From the NCBI GenBank assembly GCA_022575985.1, contig JAKSXM010000007.1, forward strand, positions 3,474,501 through 3,538,500: a stretch of DNA of 64,000 bases, written 5' to 3'. Origin of the DNA: Anagrus nilaparvatae. Its lineage: Eukaryota; Arthropoda; Insecta; Hymenoptera; Mymaridae. The notes beneath the pieces are model-generated. The model did no database searches. It saw only the letters and a program-made list of their open reading frames with translations, and was not told the origin of the DNA. Of this stretch, positions 11,201 through 22,258 are shown one piece after another. Positions within the stretch are counted from its first letter, which is position 1, and every line of letters starts with the position of its first letter. The translations under genes were made by a program, and so were the position numbers.

Positions 11201-13336
11201 CGTGATAAATTAAATAAGCAGCCAGCCTTAAAAACTAAAAGAGAAAAAAGGTTACAAAAAAAAATAATAGAAGCCAGAGTATACGAAGTACTAAGACCTG
11301 TTTTCACAGGAGGGCAAATAAAAAAATTACTTCACCCAGGCCAAAATCGTGTTATATGGTCTCCAGATGATATTGCTGCAGCAATAGCTATTAGAAGCGT
11401 TAGCCCAAAAGGATATAAGTTTTTAAGAAGAAAAAATTACCCTTTGCCTGCAATGTCAACATTGAGAAAATATGCTGCTAATGTGGAGCTAGATCAAGGA
11501 GTTCTTGAAGAAGTTATGCGAGTGATGAAATTTAAAAGTAAGAATAAAACAAAAAGAGAAAAACTATGTACACTTTGTTTTGATGAAATTCACTTGTCAG
11601 GTGAAATTGAAATTGATAAAAAAACTGAGCAAAGAGTAGGTCCTGCAAGAACTGCCCAGGTAGGCATGGTGCGAGGATTAGCATCTAGTTGGAAGCAGCC
11701 AGTTTACTATCAGTACGATCAGAATTTAACAAAGCAAATCGTTGAAAATGTTATTACACGATTGTATGACGCTGGATACACGGTTGTGTCTATAACCACT
11801 GATATGGGTACCTCAAATGTAGGTGTCTGGAACGATTTTAATGTTGGATTTGATCATGGTAATCAATCTTACTTTATTCATCCTGCAGATCCTTCATTAA
11901 AAGTTTTCGTTTTCGCTGATCCTCCACATTTGCTAAAATTGTTTAGGAATCATTTTTTCGATTCTGGATTCTATGTTGACAACGAGCATTTAAAAAAAGA
12001 AGTTTTAGAAGAGTTATTAACATTCAGTGACAAAAAGGATTATAAATTAAATCACAATTTGAAACAGGAACATCTTGATGTAAAATTCAGTGAACGTCAA
12101 AGGGTATCTCCAGCTTGCAAAGTTTTTTCAAATAATATTTCAGATGCAGTCAGTTATCTTGCTACGATGGGTGCCATGAAAAGTGATAATTGCATGCAAG
12201 TTTCAAAATTACTGAAGCTTGTAAATGACTGGTTTGACGTTTTTAATAGTAAAATATTTGCAGATTTACCATATGGCCTAAATTTGACGAACCAAAATAA
12301 GATTTTAAATGACATGACAACTTACATTGAAAAGTTAAGAGTAGGAAATCACTTGAGCTTAATTCCTTTTCAAAAAGGAGTCATTTTATCAAACAAATCT
12401 TTGCAAGGTTTGCACACTTATTTGAAAGAAAAATATCCTCAAGAAATGATAAACGATCATAAACAAACATATATTTTTACTAATAGGCTAAATCAAGATG
12501 TGCTTGAGAATTTTTTTGGATATATAAGGAGTATGGGAGCCTTAAATGTAAGACCATCGGCTTTGCAATTCAAATATAGGTTGAGATGGTACCTTCTTGC
12601 AAAACATAGCCAAGATTTGATCGTGAATAATCACAACAGCGAGGAAGATGCAGATGAAAGTTTTGTTACAATTTCTGATGGCGTTGGAAACCCAAATTTA
12701 CAAGATGATGATGAGGATTACGTTGACGTAGAAAAAGACTCGGAAAATGATGAATATGTGACTGACATTATGGGTACATGTTTTGACACAGAAACGGAAA
12801 TAATTAATCAAGTAGCAGAGGATGTGGACGAGGATGAGGAAAACGAAGAAGAGGAAAACCAGATCTTTGATTGTACTGACAGTGACCTTATGCAGAAAAT
12901 CCAGGACATTATACAAGAAGAAGCACTTATTTATGTTGCTGGATACGTTGCGTATCGTTTCCGAAATAAATATCCTTTTCTAGGAACAGCAACAAAAAAT
13001 ATAGCAATAAGTAACATACCCCCATGGGTATGTCATGTTTCTAGAGGAAACTTGAAATATCCATTAGATGCTTTGATAGAAGTTGGTAAAATACTTGAAA
13101 CTGAATTTCAAAATTTTCATGGTAACTTCTTATCCAATAAACCTGGAATATTTCAAAAAGTTGCTGACTTAGTTGAAAATAGGCTAACTCATCCTAGTAT
13201 TGTTCCTCGGGAAGTTATTTTATGTTTTGTGCGAACTCGAACTTATATTAGACTGAGGGAAATAAATTCAAAACGAAAAGAACTCAAAGATGAACGAAAA
13301 AAAAAAAGAAAAAACAATAATAAAAAATTTCAGTAA
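8242..13336 (+). CDS. P-element-type transposase with THAP domain (THAP9-like), 4 exons
   Basis: Exons 8242-8383, 10168-10786, 10862-11002 and 11071-13336 join in frame (3168 bases, 1055 residues), each junction with GT-AG sites. The N-terminus is a THAP zinc-finger DNA-binding domain split by intron 1: Cys4 and Cys9 in exon 1, Cys51 and His54 (CSVHF) in exon 2, then the LKKNAIPS motif. A low-complexity linker and a coiled coil (about 305-345) follow. The catalytic core has Asp472 (CFDEIHLSG), Asp545 (TTDMGTSN) and Glu780 (VLENFFGYIR), with P-family blocks GLASSWKQPVYY and ADPPHLLKLFRN. An acidic stretch and a Lys-rich tail close the protein. The start was chosen because THAP begins at the first residues. 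AATAAA lies at 13407. It is longer than Drosophila P transposase (751 aa). I found no terminal inverted repeats, so it may be an immobile or domesticated copy. Confidence 0.92.
8846..9697. repeat. Palindromic element inside intron 1 of the P transposase
   Basis: Left arm begins GAGCTACCCCAAATTTTCAA; the right arm ends with the near-complement around 9680-9697 (TTTGAAAAATTGGGGTTC). Arms contain TCTGGTTGCCGGGGAAAAAT and the matching block near 9620. The same core sequence forms the middle of the larger palindrome at 13.6-15.9 kb, so the two belong to one family. AT-rich arms with ACCAAATATT words may extend it outward to about 8430-10060. Non-coding. Confidence 0.8.
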
Positions 13337-13599
13337 ATTATTTTAATATTAACCTTGCTCTATTAATTGAAATTAAAATATTAGGATGAATTCATTCTTA
13401 CATTGAAATAAAATGAATGTTACGAAGAATATATAAATATTATTATCAATTGTTACAGATAAAATTAAATATTTTTAATTTTATTTTAAAATTAAAACAA
13501 ATTAAATTAATTTTACAGACATAAGTTATGTAAAGTATTGTAAATATTATTGAAAATAATATGAAAAAAATTATAATATACAACTGTAATGAATATGTT

Positions 13600-15900
13600 T
13601 TTTTTCAGAAGTACATTTTTTTTATGAATAAAAAAATTACAAGACTATTCTTACTATACATTGTTAAAAATACCCTATGTTAAATATACGAAATTATCGT
13701 AAAATTACGAATTTGTCGTAATTTTACTAAAAAAATGTTATATTTATTAAAAAAATCGTTAATTTACAATCGTTAGGAAATTTACAACAAATTCATGATT
13801 TTACGATTTTTTTCGTAAATATAAGAGAGGATCGTAAATTTACGAATTTTCGATGTATATTTATTAAAGTGGTTAATAAAAAATTAATCCAACTATAGAC
13901 GTATTATCGGCTTATATTTATGTACGTTTACTTCTGAAAAGTCTTAAATTTACAAAAGAAATTGTAAATTTACTGAAAAAATTGTAAAACGAAACAATTG
14001 TGTATTTGTGCATTTCTACGAGAAAGTACTTTTCATGAGCATCAAAAATGAATGAAAAAAAATTTACGAGTCCGCGCCTGCCGCCATGATTTTCTGGTAG
14101 TTTGAAAACTATAGAATGCAAAAAAAAGCGTGAACACGAAATCGGCAATGGATACCAAAAAGATTTTGTCACTTTTATGTCAAAAACCGTGTTTTTCGTA
14201 TCTGAGCTACCCCAAATTTTCAAAATAACTTTTTAGGTAAATAAAATTTTTTAAAAATAGGTAAAAAATCTGGTTGCCGGGGAAAAATCACTCCAGAAGA
14301 AAAAAAAAACCTTTTCTTTTTCCAAAGAAATCTAGCCAAGTTATCGTCAATTTAAGATTTTACTCAAAGTCTTAAAAAATATTAAAGTTCTATATTGAAA
14401 AATACCTGTTTCTGAACTTTAAACATGCATTACTCGTTTGATTTCCATCGTAAATTAATATTTTTTTTTTTTTTGAATCGATGTATTTTTCCCTGGCAAT
14501 TCATTTTTTCATTAAAAAAAATCATTTTTATGTACCAAATTTCAAGGTTTAGGTCAAAAGCCTTTGAAAACTGTAAGTAGCAAAATTTACTTAACAGAGT
14601 TTTTGACCTAAAAATTGAAATTTTGTCAATGAAAATGATTTTTTTCTTGAAGAAATGAGTAGTCAGGGAAAAATTAATTTATTAAAAAAAAAAATTTTTT
14701 ATTTTACGATGAAAATCAAGCTAGTAATGCATATTTTAAGTTCCGAAATAGGCTTATTTCAATAGAATTTTAATCATTTTTAAGACAAATTTCAGCAATA
14801 ATATGCATTACTAGCTTGATTTTCATCGTAAAATATTAAATTTTTTGTTAAAATCTATTAACTTTTCCCTGAATATTCATTTCTTCAAGAAACAAATCAT
14901 TTTTATTGACCAAATTTCAATTTTTAGGTCAAAAACTGTGTTAAGTAAATTTTGCTACTTACAGTATTCAAAGGCTTTTGACCTAAAACTTGAAATTTGG
15001 TATATAAAAATGATTTTTTTTAATGAAAAAATGAATTGCCAGGGAAAAATACATCGATTTAAAAAAAAAAAAAATTATTAATTTACGATGAAAATCAAAC
15101 GAGTAATGCATGTTTAAAGTTCAGAAACAGGTATTTTTCAATATAGAACTTTAATATTTTTTAAGACTTTGAGTAAAATCTTAAATTGACGATAACTTGG
15201 CTAAATTTCATCAGAAAAAGAAAAGTTTTTTTTTTCTGGAGTGATTTTTCCCTGGCAATCAGATTTTGTACCTATTTTTTAAAAAATTTATTTACCTAAT
15301 AAGCTATTTTGAAAATTTGGGGTAGCTCAGATACGAAAAACATGGTTTTTGACATAAAAGTGACAAAATCTTTTTGGTATCCATTGCCGATTTCGTCTTC
15401 ACGCTTTTTTTTGCATTCTATAGTTTTCAAACTACCAGAAAATCATGGCGGCAGGCGCGGCCTCGTAAATTTTTTTTCATTCATTTTTGATGCTCATGAA
15501 AAGTACTTTCTCGTAGAAATGCACATTTAAGATCGATCGTAAAATCGCGATTTATTTAGTTAATTTACGAATTTTTTTTAGTAAATTTACAATTTTTTTT
15601 GTAAAAAGATTTTTGTACATAAATATAAGTACATCTGTAGATATAATATATGGTGTATGGTTGGATTAATTTTTTATTAACCACTTTAATAATTATACAT
15701 CAAAAATTAGTAAATTCACGATCCTCTCGTATATTTACGAAAATAAATCGTAAAATCACGAATTTGTTTTAAAATCACTAATGATTGTAAATTTACGATA
15801 ATTTCGTATATTTAACATAGGGTATTTTTAACAGTCTATAATAAGAATAATCTTGTAATTTTTTACATAAAAAATATGTACTTTTAAAAAAAAGCATTTT
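13600..15900. mobile_element. 2.3 kb foldback palindrome
   Basis: A very large imperfect inverted repeat centred near 14750. Outer arms carry TTGTTAAAAATACCCTATGT near 13660 and its complement near 15830. Middle arms hold a higher-GC block (14065-14180 and 15350-15470) that reads as the same short frame on both strands simply because it is inverted. Inner arms match the element at 8846-9697. Arms are rich in CGTAAATTTACGA words. No transposase is seen, so this is a non-autonomous element. A further fragment with the terminal GGGTATTTTTAACAGTGTA lies at about 15900-15980. Confidence 0.85.
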
Positions 15901-15979
15901 TTTTTTTGTAAGTTTACTAATTTTTTGTTAATTTACGAAAATGTTGTATAATTACCAAAGGGTATTTTTAACAGTGTAC

Positions 15980-17115
15980 TTATTTAAGAAAAGAAAAAAT
16001 AAATTATTTTATACTCAGTGTTTTGAATTTTATTTTCCTGAAGAATTTTATTTTTATTAATTAAAAGTTATTTATTTTGAATATAAATGAAAAAAAAATT
16101 ATTATTTAGATATTTATTTATTAAAAATTTTATATACTTAAACCAATAAATTTTAATTATCAAAAAAAAAAATAATATTAAAAATTTTATAATAATTTTT
16201 TATTATTAAAAAAATAATTTTTAATTTTAAAATTGAATGCATAAGAATAAATTATAAAAATTATTGCATTCAATAACGGACATAAAAAAAAAAAAAAAAA
16301 AAAAAAAATAAATTACTCTGACAAGAATCGAACTCTTCTTAAAAATCTCTTGCTGCTGCATGGAGTATATTTATATGGATATTAATTTTTCAATATAATA
16401 CATGTATTACACATACTAATATAAATACGTCATTGGTACAGATCCGATCTAAAACGACGAAAAAACGACGAACCCCGATTGAACTCTGCGTCATGCTAAA
16501 CCTTGTCTACTATTTTTAACCATGAGTGGGAGATAAGTATTTTTTCTCTTTTCCTCTCGTTGCTTTTATCCTTTTCTATTTGCACGCCGCTGCGATGAAT
16601 CACTGCATGCCAATTGTGGCCGAGAGATTTCGAGATGTTGAATATTCCGTATAAAAATATTTCTCGCGTTTTTCTTTTTACTTTTGCCAGAATTTCTCTC
16701 ATCATTTAATATTTTTGTAATTTTAAAGTAACTAATTTTAAAGTCTTTTTTTTCTTGAATACAGAACATTTCAAGTAAAGTACAGTGCAAGAAGCATTAT
16801 TGTACACGCAATTAAACTCGCATTTCTCTGGATATTTCATTCTTCTCTGATAAAATCTGAGTAACATATCTCGAATGCGAAATATAGTCTGTTTTTTATA
16901 ATATAGGAAGTGCATCTTTAGTATACTTTATGGTGTTGAGTAAACAACTTTGCTTATTTTTATAAATAAAAGGCAGTGTTCAAAAAGGAATTTATAATCA
17001 TATATTATACATTAATAATAAATAAACAAGTGCCTCAAAGAAAAATCGTTAATTTCTACTTATTAATTATAAATTAATTTTAAAGTGAAACAAATAGAAA
17101 TCATAATCAATAATA
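15980..17115. other. Upstream region of the Gag-caspase gene
   Basis: AT-rich, with a run of about 24 A at 16281-16306. A block at 16440-16910 of more balanced composition holds only overlapping minus-strand frames that I do not believe. TATAAATAAAAGG at 16961 is a good TATA candidate about 150 bases before the ATG at 17116. A TGTTGAGTAAACAA word at 16933 resembles the start of copia-type LTRs, but no matching second LTR was found. Confidence 0.45.
16955..17115 (+). promoter_or_regulatory. Putative promoter and 5' UTR of the Gag-caspase gene
   Basis: TTTTTATAAATAAAAGGCAG gives a TATA box at 16961-16967. Transcription would then begin near 16990, leaving a short AT-rich 5' UTR without upstream ATGs before the start in AATAATAATGTC, a good insect start context. 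It is unclear whether this is a host promoter or the remains of an LTR promoter. Confidence 0.4.
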
Positions 17116-20100
17116 ATGTCAACTCCAATTTTTAATCATGTTATCTCAATAACTGAAGAAAATTATTTTGCGTGGAAAAATCATGTAATGTCTCTTTTGG
17201 TCGAAAAAAATTTAATAGATGTTATAAACCTTGAAGAATTCCCAGAAGATGCAAACTGGAAGACAAGAAATAACTTAGCTAGATGTTTGATTATGGCTAA
17301 CCTAGCAGATTCACATATTAGTTATGCTAGTGGTGAAGATATTTCAGCAAAGGAAATATTTAGAAAATTGGATTCAATCTATGAATGCAATAAGTGCCCC
17401 AGTCAATGGGAAATTGAAAGAAAGATTTTAGCTTTACGAGCAGATACTGATATATCTATGGTAAGTCGTTTAGAGAAATTTAATAATCTAATCACTCTGG
17501 CCAAAGCAAATGGTAAAGATATAGATGAGACTGATTTAATCACTAAATTCTTAAACTGTCTTCCAACAAGTTATTCTAAATTTATCATAGATATTATTGG
17601 AAAAATGGTAAACAAACCAGAAATTAACTTTGCTTTTGTAAAGCGTCAGCTTCTTCTAGAATATGATAGCAAACTAAACGAAATGGACGATAACATTAGC
17701 ATTAATATGTTACCATCTATTGCTAACAACGAATTATTTACATCAATAAATTGTAATAAATGCATCGAAAATAAGAAAGGTAAATACTAAAATTTTACAG
17801 AATTATCTCAGTCTTTTTCTACCAAATTACTTTATATTCATTTTTCATCCCATTCGTAATTTTTTTTCAAAAATCATTTTCCAGCTCAAGAATCAATAAA
17901 TGAAGATATTTGTAAAAAAATTGATTCTTTAATATCTAAGGAAGATTATTTGTCAACTATTGAAATGGATCCTGTATGGCTAAGATTATTTGAGCATAAC
18001 GTTTTCAATGCTGATGATAAAAAGATTTTGAATTTGGTGGTGAATATTTATTTATGTTTATTTAAATATATTAATATATATATTTTCATACCATATGCAA
18101 TATTTCAGGAAAATTTTTCAAATTGGGAATCTAGAAAAAAAATTTTCTTAGCAATAAAGTCCAAAGGACTAAATGTATATATACTTTTTATGCACATTTT
18201 GTATGAAGTAAATCATGAAAGAATCGTGGCAACATTTGATAACGTTTCTCAAGAAGATGAAAAAAGTATTGAAAATAAATTAATAAAGTAAGCAAAAAAA
18301 ATTAATTTATTTTATTAAGGGAGTTGACGCGTGGAGGAAAGAAGATATATTTTTTTTCGGACTTCTTTCTTCCTCTCACGAGTTTCGTATAAGAAATTCC
18401 AAAATGTTTTTGTTTATATTTCTGTAAATAAACTCCTAAGAACTCTGAAATTTTTTCAGTGTGTTTTTATAATAATAAATTATATTTTAACCAAATATTA
18501 TCAAAATCTGTTTTGTAAATTTTGTACAATACGTACTTATTTATATTACATACTTATTCACCGTAAGAGATTTTAAGAGCTCCAAACAAAAAATTTACAA
18601 AACAGATTTTGATAATATTTAGTTAAAATATAATTTATTATTATAAAAACACACTGAAAAAATTTCAGAGTTCTTAGGAGTTTATTTACAGAAATATAAA
18701 CAAAAACATTTTGGAATTTCTTATACGAAACTCGTGAGAGGAAGAAAGAAGTCCGAAAAAAAATATATCTTCTTTCCTCCACGCGTCAACTCCCTTAAAG
18801 CAAATTTATTACTATATATGACACCCCTCCTCAACAAAATTAAAGTTTACCTAAAATTATATATACTTTTTACAGTCAAAAAATTTTTGTAATGTAAAAA
18901 AACAATTGAAACGACTAAAACACACAAATTTTTGCCTTTCTTTTTTAATCTTATAAACCAAACAAATACACATTTAATATCAATGTATTTAATCATTTTA
19001 CATTTTTTTAATAGCCTAATGCTTCTAAATTCTGAAATAGTCTGCTTAAGTAATTTCTGAAGCATACGTAGTTCAAAGAAATTTTGTCTCCAGAATCAGA
19101 TTCTACGGAAAGTTTCCTATCTAGACCTAATAGAAAAAAATTTTCATGTTAATCTGAGTAGTTTACAGAAAAAATAAGAAGAATTACCTCTCATTTTTCT
19201 TACTTTTTTTATAAGAGACTAAAACACAAAAATGGTTGCCGAAAATCGAGATTTCGCTCTAGGAGGCTTAAAATTGGACTAGTGGTCTATTTTTGGTAGT
19301 ACAGTCGTCCCTACTTATACGCGGGGGTTCGGTTCCAAAAAAGTACCGAGTATACGAAGACAAACTTCTTATGGGAAAATGAGGGTTACGTTCTCAAATT
19401 TTCAAATGAAATACAAAAATATTTTCTGAAATCTCACTGTTTTATTGGCATAAGTACATATGTATATCTATTTCTTTTGCAAAAAATCAGTTATACGTGT
19501 TTGTTTAATTTTTCGACAATAATCCTTGTGAAGATCCTCTTAAATTTTGAGAGCTAAATCACATGAATTTTTGAATCTCAAGCTACGAGTCATCACTGGA
19601 TCTTGACTGAGAGCCTCGTCAATCGCACTTTGAACCAGATGAATGATTTTTACTATAGATTTAGAGTGAAAATTTCTCTCTAAGTCTTCTTGAGGTTGTG
19701 GCAAAGTTGTTTTTTCCTGGTCAACCAATATAACCATTTGCTCTACATCCTCGGTGCTCAACGTTTCTGATTCCGACATGACGATTTCCAAAACTTAAGA
19801 AGATTTATAATTTTGACTTTGTCGGCAATATTGAGAACTTTTCTGCATTTCTTATTTATCGGAGAATTTTTTTTCGATGGAGCCATGACTTTTTGATGAT
19901 TTCAATTTAGTGCGACAGAGACTGTTTTATTTACGAGCGAAATATTGGTTATGTTTTCTCAAATAAAAAAAAAAAAAAAATTGAATAAATACGTTTGATT
20001 TTACGAATCCGCGTAAATCGAGGGAAAATCCGCGTAAAAGTAGGGATAGGAAAAAAGCATCAAACCGCGTAAAGCGAAATCCGCGTATAATGAGGGACAA

Positions 20101-22258
20101 AAAAGTACCGCGTATACTTTATAAAGTACGCCTGTACTTTAAGAAAAAAACTTTGGAGTAGTTTCGAAGGCCCGACTTTCAGTTTCACTCTCACTTCATT
20201 TAAATTTACCCAATATAATTATATTACTTTAAACTATCATTATAATAAATATAAAAAAACTCCAATCAGATCTGGTTTAGACTACAAATTAAAAAAAAAA
20301 ATAATAAAACAAAAAATTTTAACGATCTTTTATGGCCATGAGATCGTATACATTAAAAATTGCGTAAAATAAACGAAAAATATAGTAAAATTTAGGGTTG
20401 CTGAATAAGGGACAAAAATGTATCCTATTTTTTCTTATGATTTTTTTTTCACTTTTTTGATGATAAAAAAGTGCTTTCTCGTCGAGTATGGTAAGGAAAG
20501 TTGAAATTTAGAGCCAATAAAAATTAATGAAAAAAGATTCAGAACCCAAAAAAACCGTATTACATCAAAAATAAATAAATTATCCAAAGAACTAGATTTA
20601 ATACCAATTAATAAAATTAATAACAAATTTAGTAGCACATTTAAATGTTAATATTTTTCTACAAATATTTAGACACCTTATTTTTTCAACAAATGAAAAC
20701 TTTTTTTCGATTATCCAACTAAAAATTCAATATTTTGATTTTTTGAACAACCCTAATACTTCATATCTACTTATCATTAAACATATTAAACTTTAGCAAG
20801 TCAACTCAAAAGGGCATTCAGAAGCTTTGAACTGTATTTTTTAAGAGATGCTGTTTCTGGACTTAAACTTGCAAGTTCGATTTTTTTGGCTACCCGATTT
20901 CGATTAATTGTTGTTGACGCATAGAAAAGTCCCTCAAGTAGTTTTTTATTGGCATTTAAGGTAAAATTTAATTTTGCTGAGGAGGGGAGTGTATACAGTA
21001 AACATATTAGAAAAATTTTGTATTTCTAAAATCTTTCAGTAATGATGATTATTATACTAAAGTAAATACGTCGAATGAAAAACTCAAAATTAAAGTCAAA
21101 AAATCATTAAAGTATATGAAATCTCCTGACGACAATATTCAAACATATGCTATGAAAAGTAGGCCACGAGGCTTAGTTTTAATTATATCAAATATAAAAT
21201 TTACTAATTTAAGTAAAAGAGAAGGTGCTGATAATGATTCAGAAAATTTAAAAGATTTATTTCAACAAATGGGCTTCGAAGTTTTCGAATTTTTTAATTT
21301 AAAAACTGACGTAAGTAAATAACGAAGCATTTTTTAAATTATAGAAAGTGTTAATGAAAATAAATATCTTTTTTAGGAAATAATTAGCGAAGTCAAAAGA
21401 TTTTCAGAATTGCCAAAGTTGAAGCATGTCGATTCCGTATTTACAATAATTTCAACTCATGGATTTGGAGAAAAGGGCATGCTAAAAACAGAACTTAAAG
21501 GATGTGATTGGAGTGAACATAATACTAATCACGTTTATTGCTCAGATATTGTTGACTTTTTTAGTCCTGCAAAATGTCCAGGATTGATAGGAAAGCCAAA
21601 AATATTTATGTTTCAGGCTTGCAGGTAAAAGAATTATTAATATATTTCCATTAACAGTATGACAATTTACAAAATCAATTGTAATAATGAAATGTTTTAT
21701 TAATTTTGACTAAAAAAATAGTTATTTATGAAACAAGTGATATAAAGTTATAATAATATGACAAATGCGAAGGTTTACAACTTTTACGCACACTGTTAAA
21801 TAAAAGATTTTTTAAAACTTTTTAGGGGCAAAATTCATCAAAACACTATTTATAGAACCGATGTTAGATCTGAGATGGATGGATCAGGACCGTTCCCAAA
21901 AGAAACTCCAAAATCCCCTCTAAATATTCGAAGTTATGAAGATACTTTATTAGTTTATTCAACAATTCCCGGGCATTGCTCTTATCGCGATAATATCAAT
22001 GGAAGTTGGTTTATCCAAATCTTCTGTGAAGTAATGATGAACCACGCACGTGAAAAGAATTTAGAAGACCAATTTAAAATGGTGATTTGTTTATCAACTA
22101 AAGTTTATTTAATCATCTGTGTATTGTAATTAAAGTTTTATTAATTACAGGTAGATTTTAGGATGAAAATTGTACAAACGCATTATGGCAATTGCCAAAC
22201 CCTTCAAATAATAAATGAAGGGTTTAATAAATACTGCTTTATAAACCCTGGAATTTAG
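17116..22258 (+). CDS. Gag-CARD-caspase fusion (copia-type Gag joined to an initiator-type caspase), 7 exons
   Basis: Exons 17116-17779, 17885-18039, 18109-18287, 21040-21310, 21377-21624, 21826-22081 and 22151-22258 (TAG) join without a stop: 1881 bases, 626 residues, all junctions GT-AG and phase-consistent. Residues 1-221 are a copia/UBN2-type Gag (NYFAWKNHVMSLL; a WEIERKILAL helix; FLNCLPTSYSKFI), ending in a vestige of a zinc knuckle (CNKC only). Residues 222-333 read as a CARD (KKIDSLISKEDYLSTIE; RKKIFLAIKSKG). Residues about 345-626 are the caspase: RPRGLVLIIS, His451-Gly452 in STHG, Cys505 in QACRG, an Asp-bearing linker near 518-524, then YSTIPG and GSWFIQ. CARD plus caspase is the initiator (Dronc/caspase-9) architecture. 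No protease, integrase or RT follows the Gag. Its 3' exons match the caspase at 79-502. Gag-caspase joining is inferred from splice frame, not transcripts. Confidence 0.85.
18315..18798. mobile_element. Hairpin MITE with TTAA flanks in intron 3 of the Gag-caspase
   Basis: Near-perfect inverted repeat. Left end TTAAGGGAGTTGACGCG at 18315; right end CGCGTCAACTCCCTTAA finishing at 18798. Arms run about 215 bases with a loop near 18525-18585. The short frame seen on both strands is the same sequence inverted, not a gene. TTAA on both sides is the target duplication of piggyBac-type elements, so a piggyBac-like non-autonomous element is the best guess. Confidence 0.85.
19085..20175. repeat. Older interspersed repeat split by a pogo-like element
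   Basis: The flanks 19085-19301 and 20135-20175 together match 53570-53800 (words TACTTTTTTTATAAGAG, AAAACACAAAAAT, TTTTTAGTAGTAC then TTTAGAAACGATTTAAAGACCCGA) and, inverted, 56550-56700. The match resumes exactly on the far side of the inserted element, with TA at both junctions. It therefore serves as an empty site for the insertion. Confidence 0.75.
19302..20134 (-). mobile_element. Pogo/Tigger-like DNA transposon, internally deleted
   Basis: Ends CAGTCGTCCCTACTTATACG and, inverted, CAGGCGTACTTTATAAAGTA, followed by the typical Tigger words CGCGGGGGTTCGGTTCC and CGCGTATAATGAGGGAC, with TA on both sides. The minus strand 19791-19540 keeps an 83-codon frame resembling the extreme C-terminal tail of pogo-type transposases (helical, SAIDEALSQDPVMTRSLRF). 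The DDE core and DNA-binding region are missing, so it cannot transpose itself. It lies in intron 3 of the Gag-caspase. Confidence 0.75.

Noticed and set aside
13918..15530. Two near-identical frames, one on each strand (101 and 73 codons), looking like a duplicated gene
   Set aside because: They are the same sequence in the two arms of the 2.3 kb palindrome. No start context, domain or splice sites, and the frames are explained by the inversion.
16305..16370. tRNA-like word GAATCGAACTC suggesting a tRNA gene or LTR primer site
   Set aside because: No foldable acceptor, D or anticodon arms on either strand, and no LTR end adjacent to it.
17116..17779. Reading the Gag exon as an ordinary copia retrotransposon insertion
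   Set aside because: No LTR pair, protease, integrase or RT follows. The frame is intact and ends at a donor in phase with the CARD exon 105 bases away.
18331..18782. Matching frames on plus and minus strand with a common N-terminus
   Set aside because: Both come from the inverted arms of the hairpin MITE at 18315-18798.
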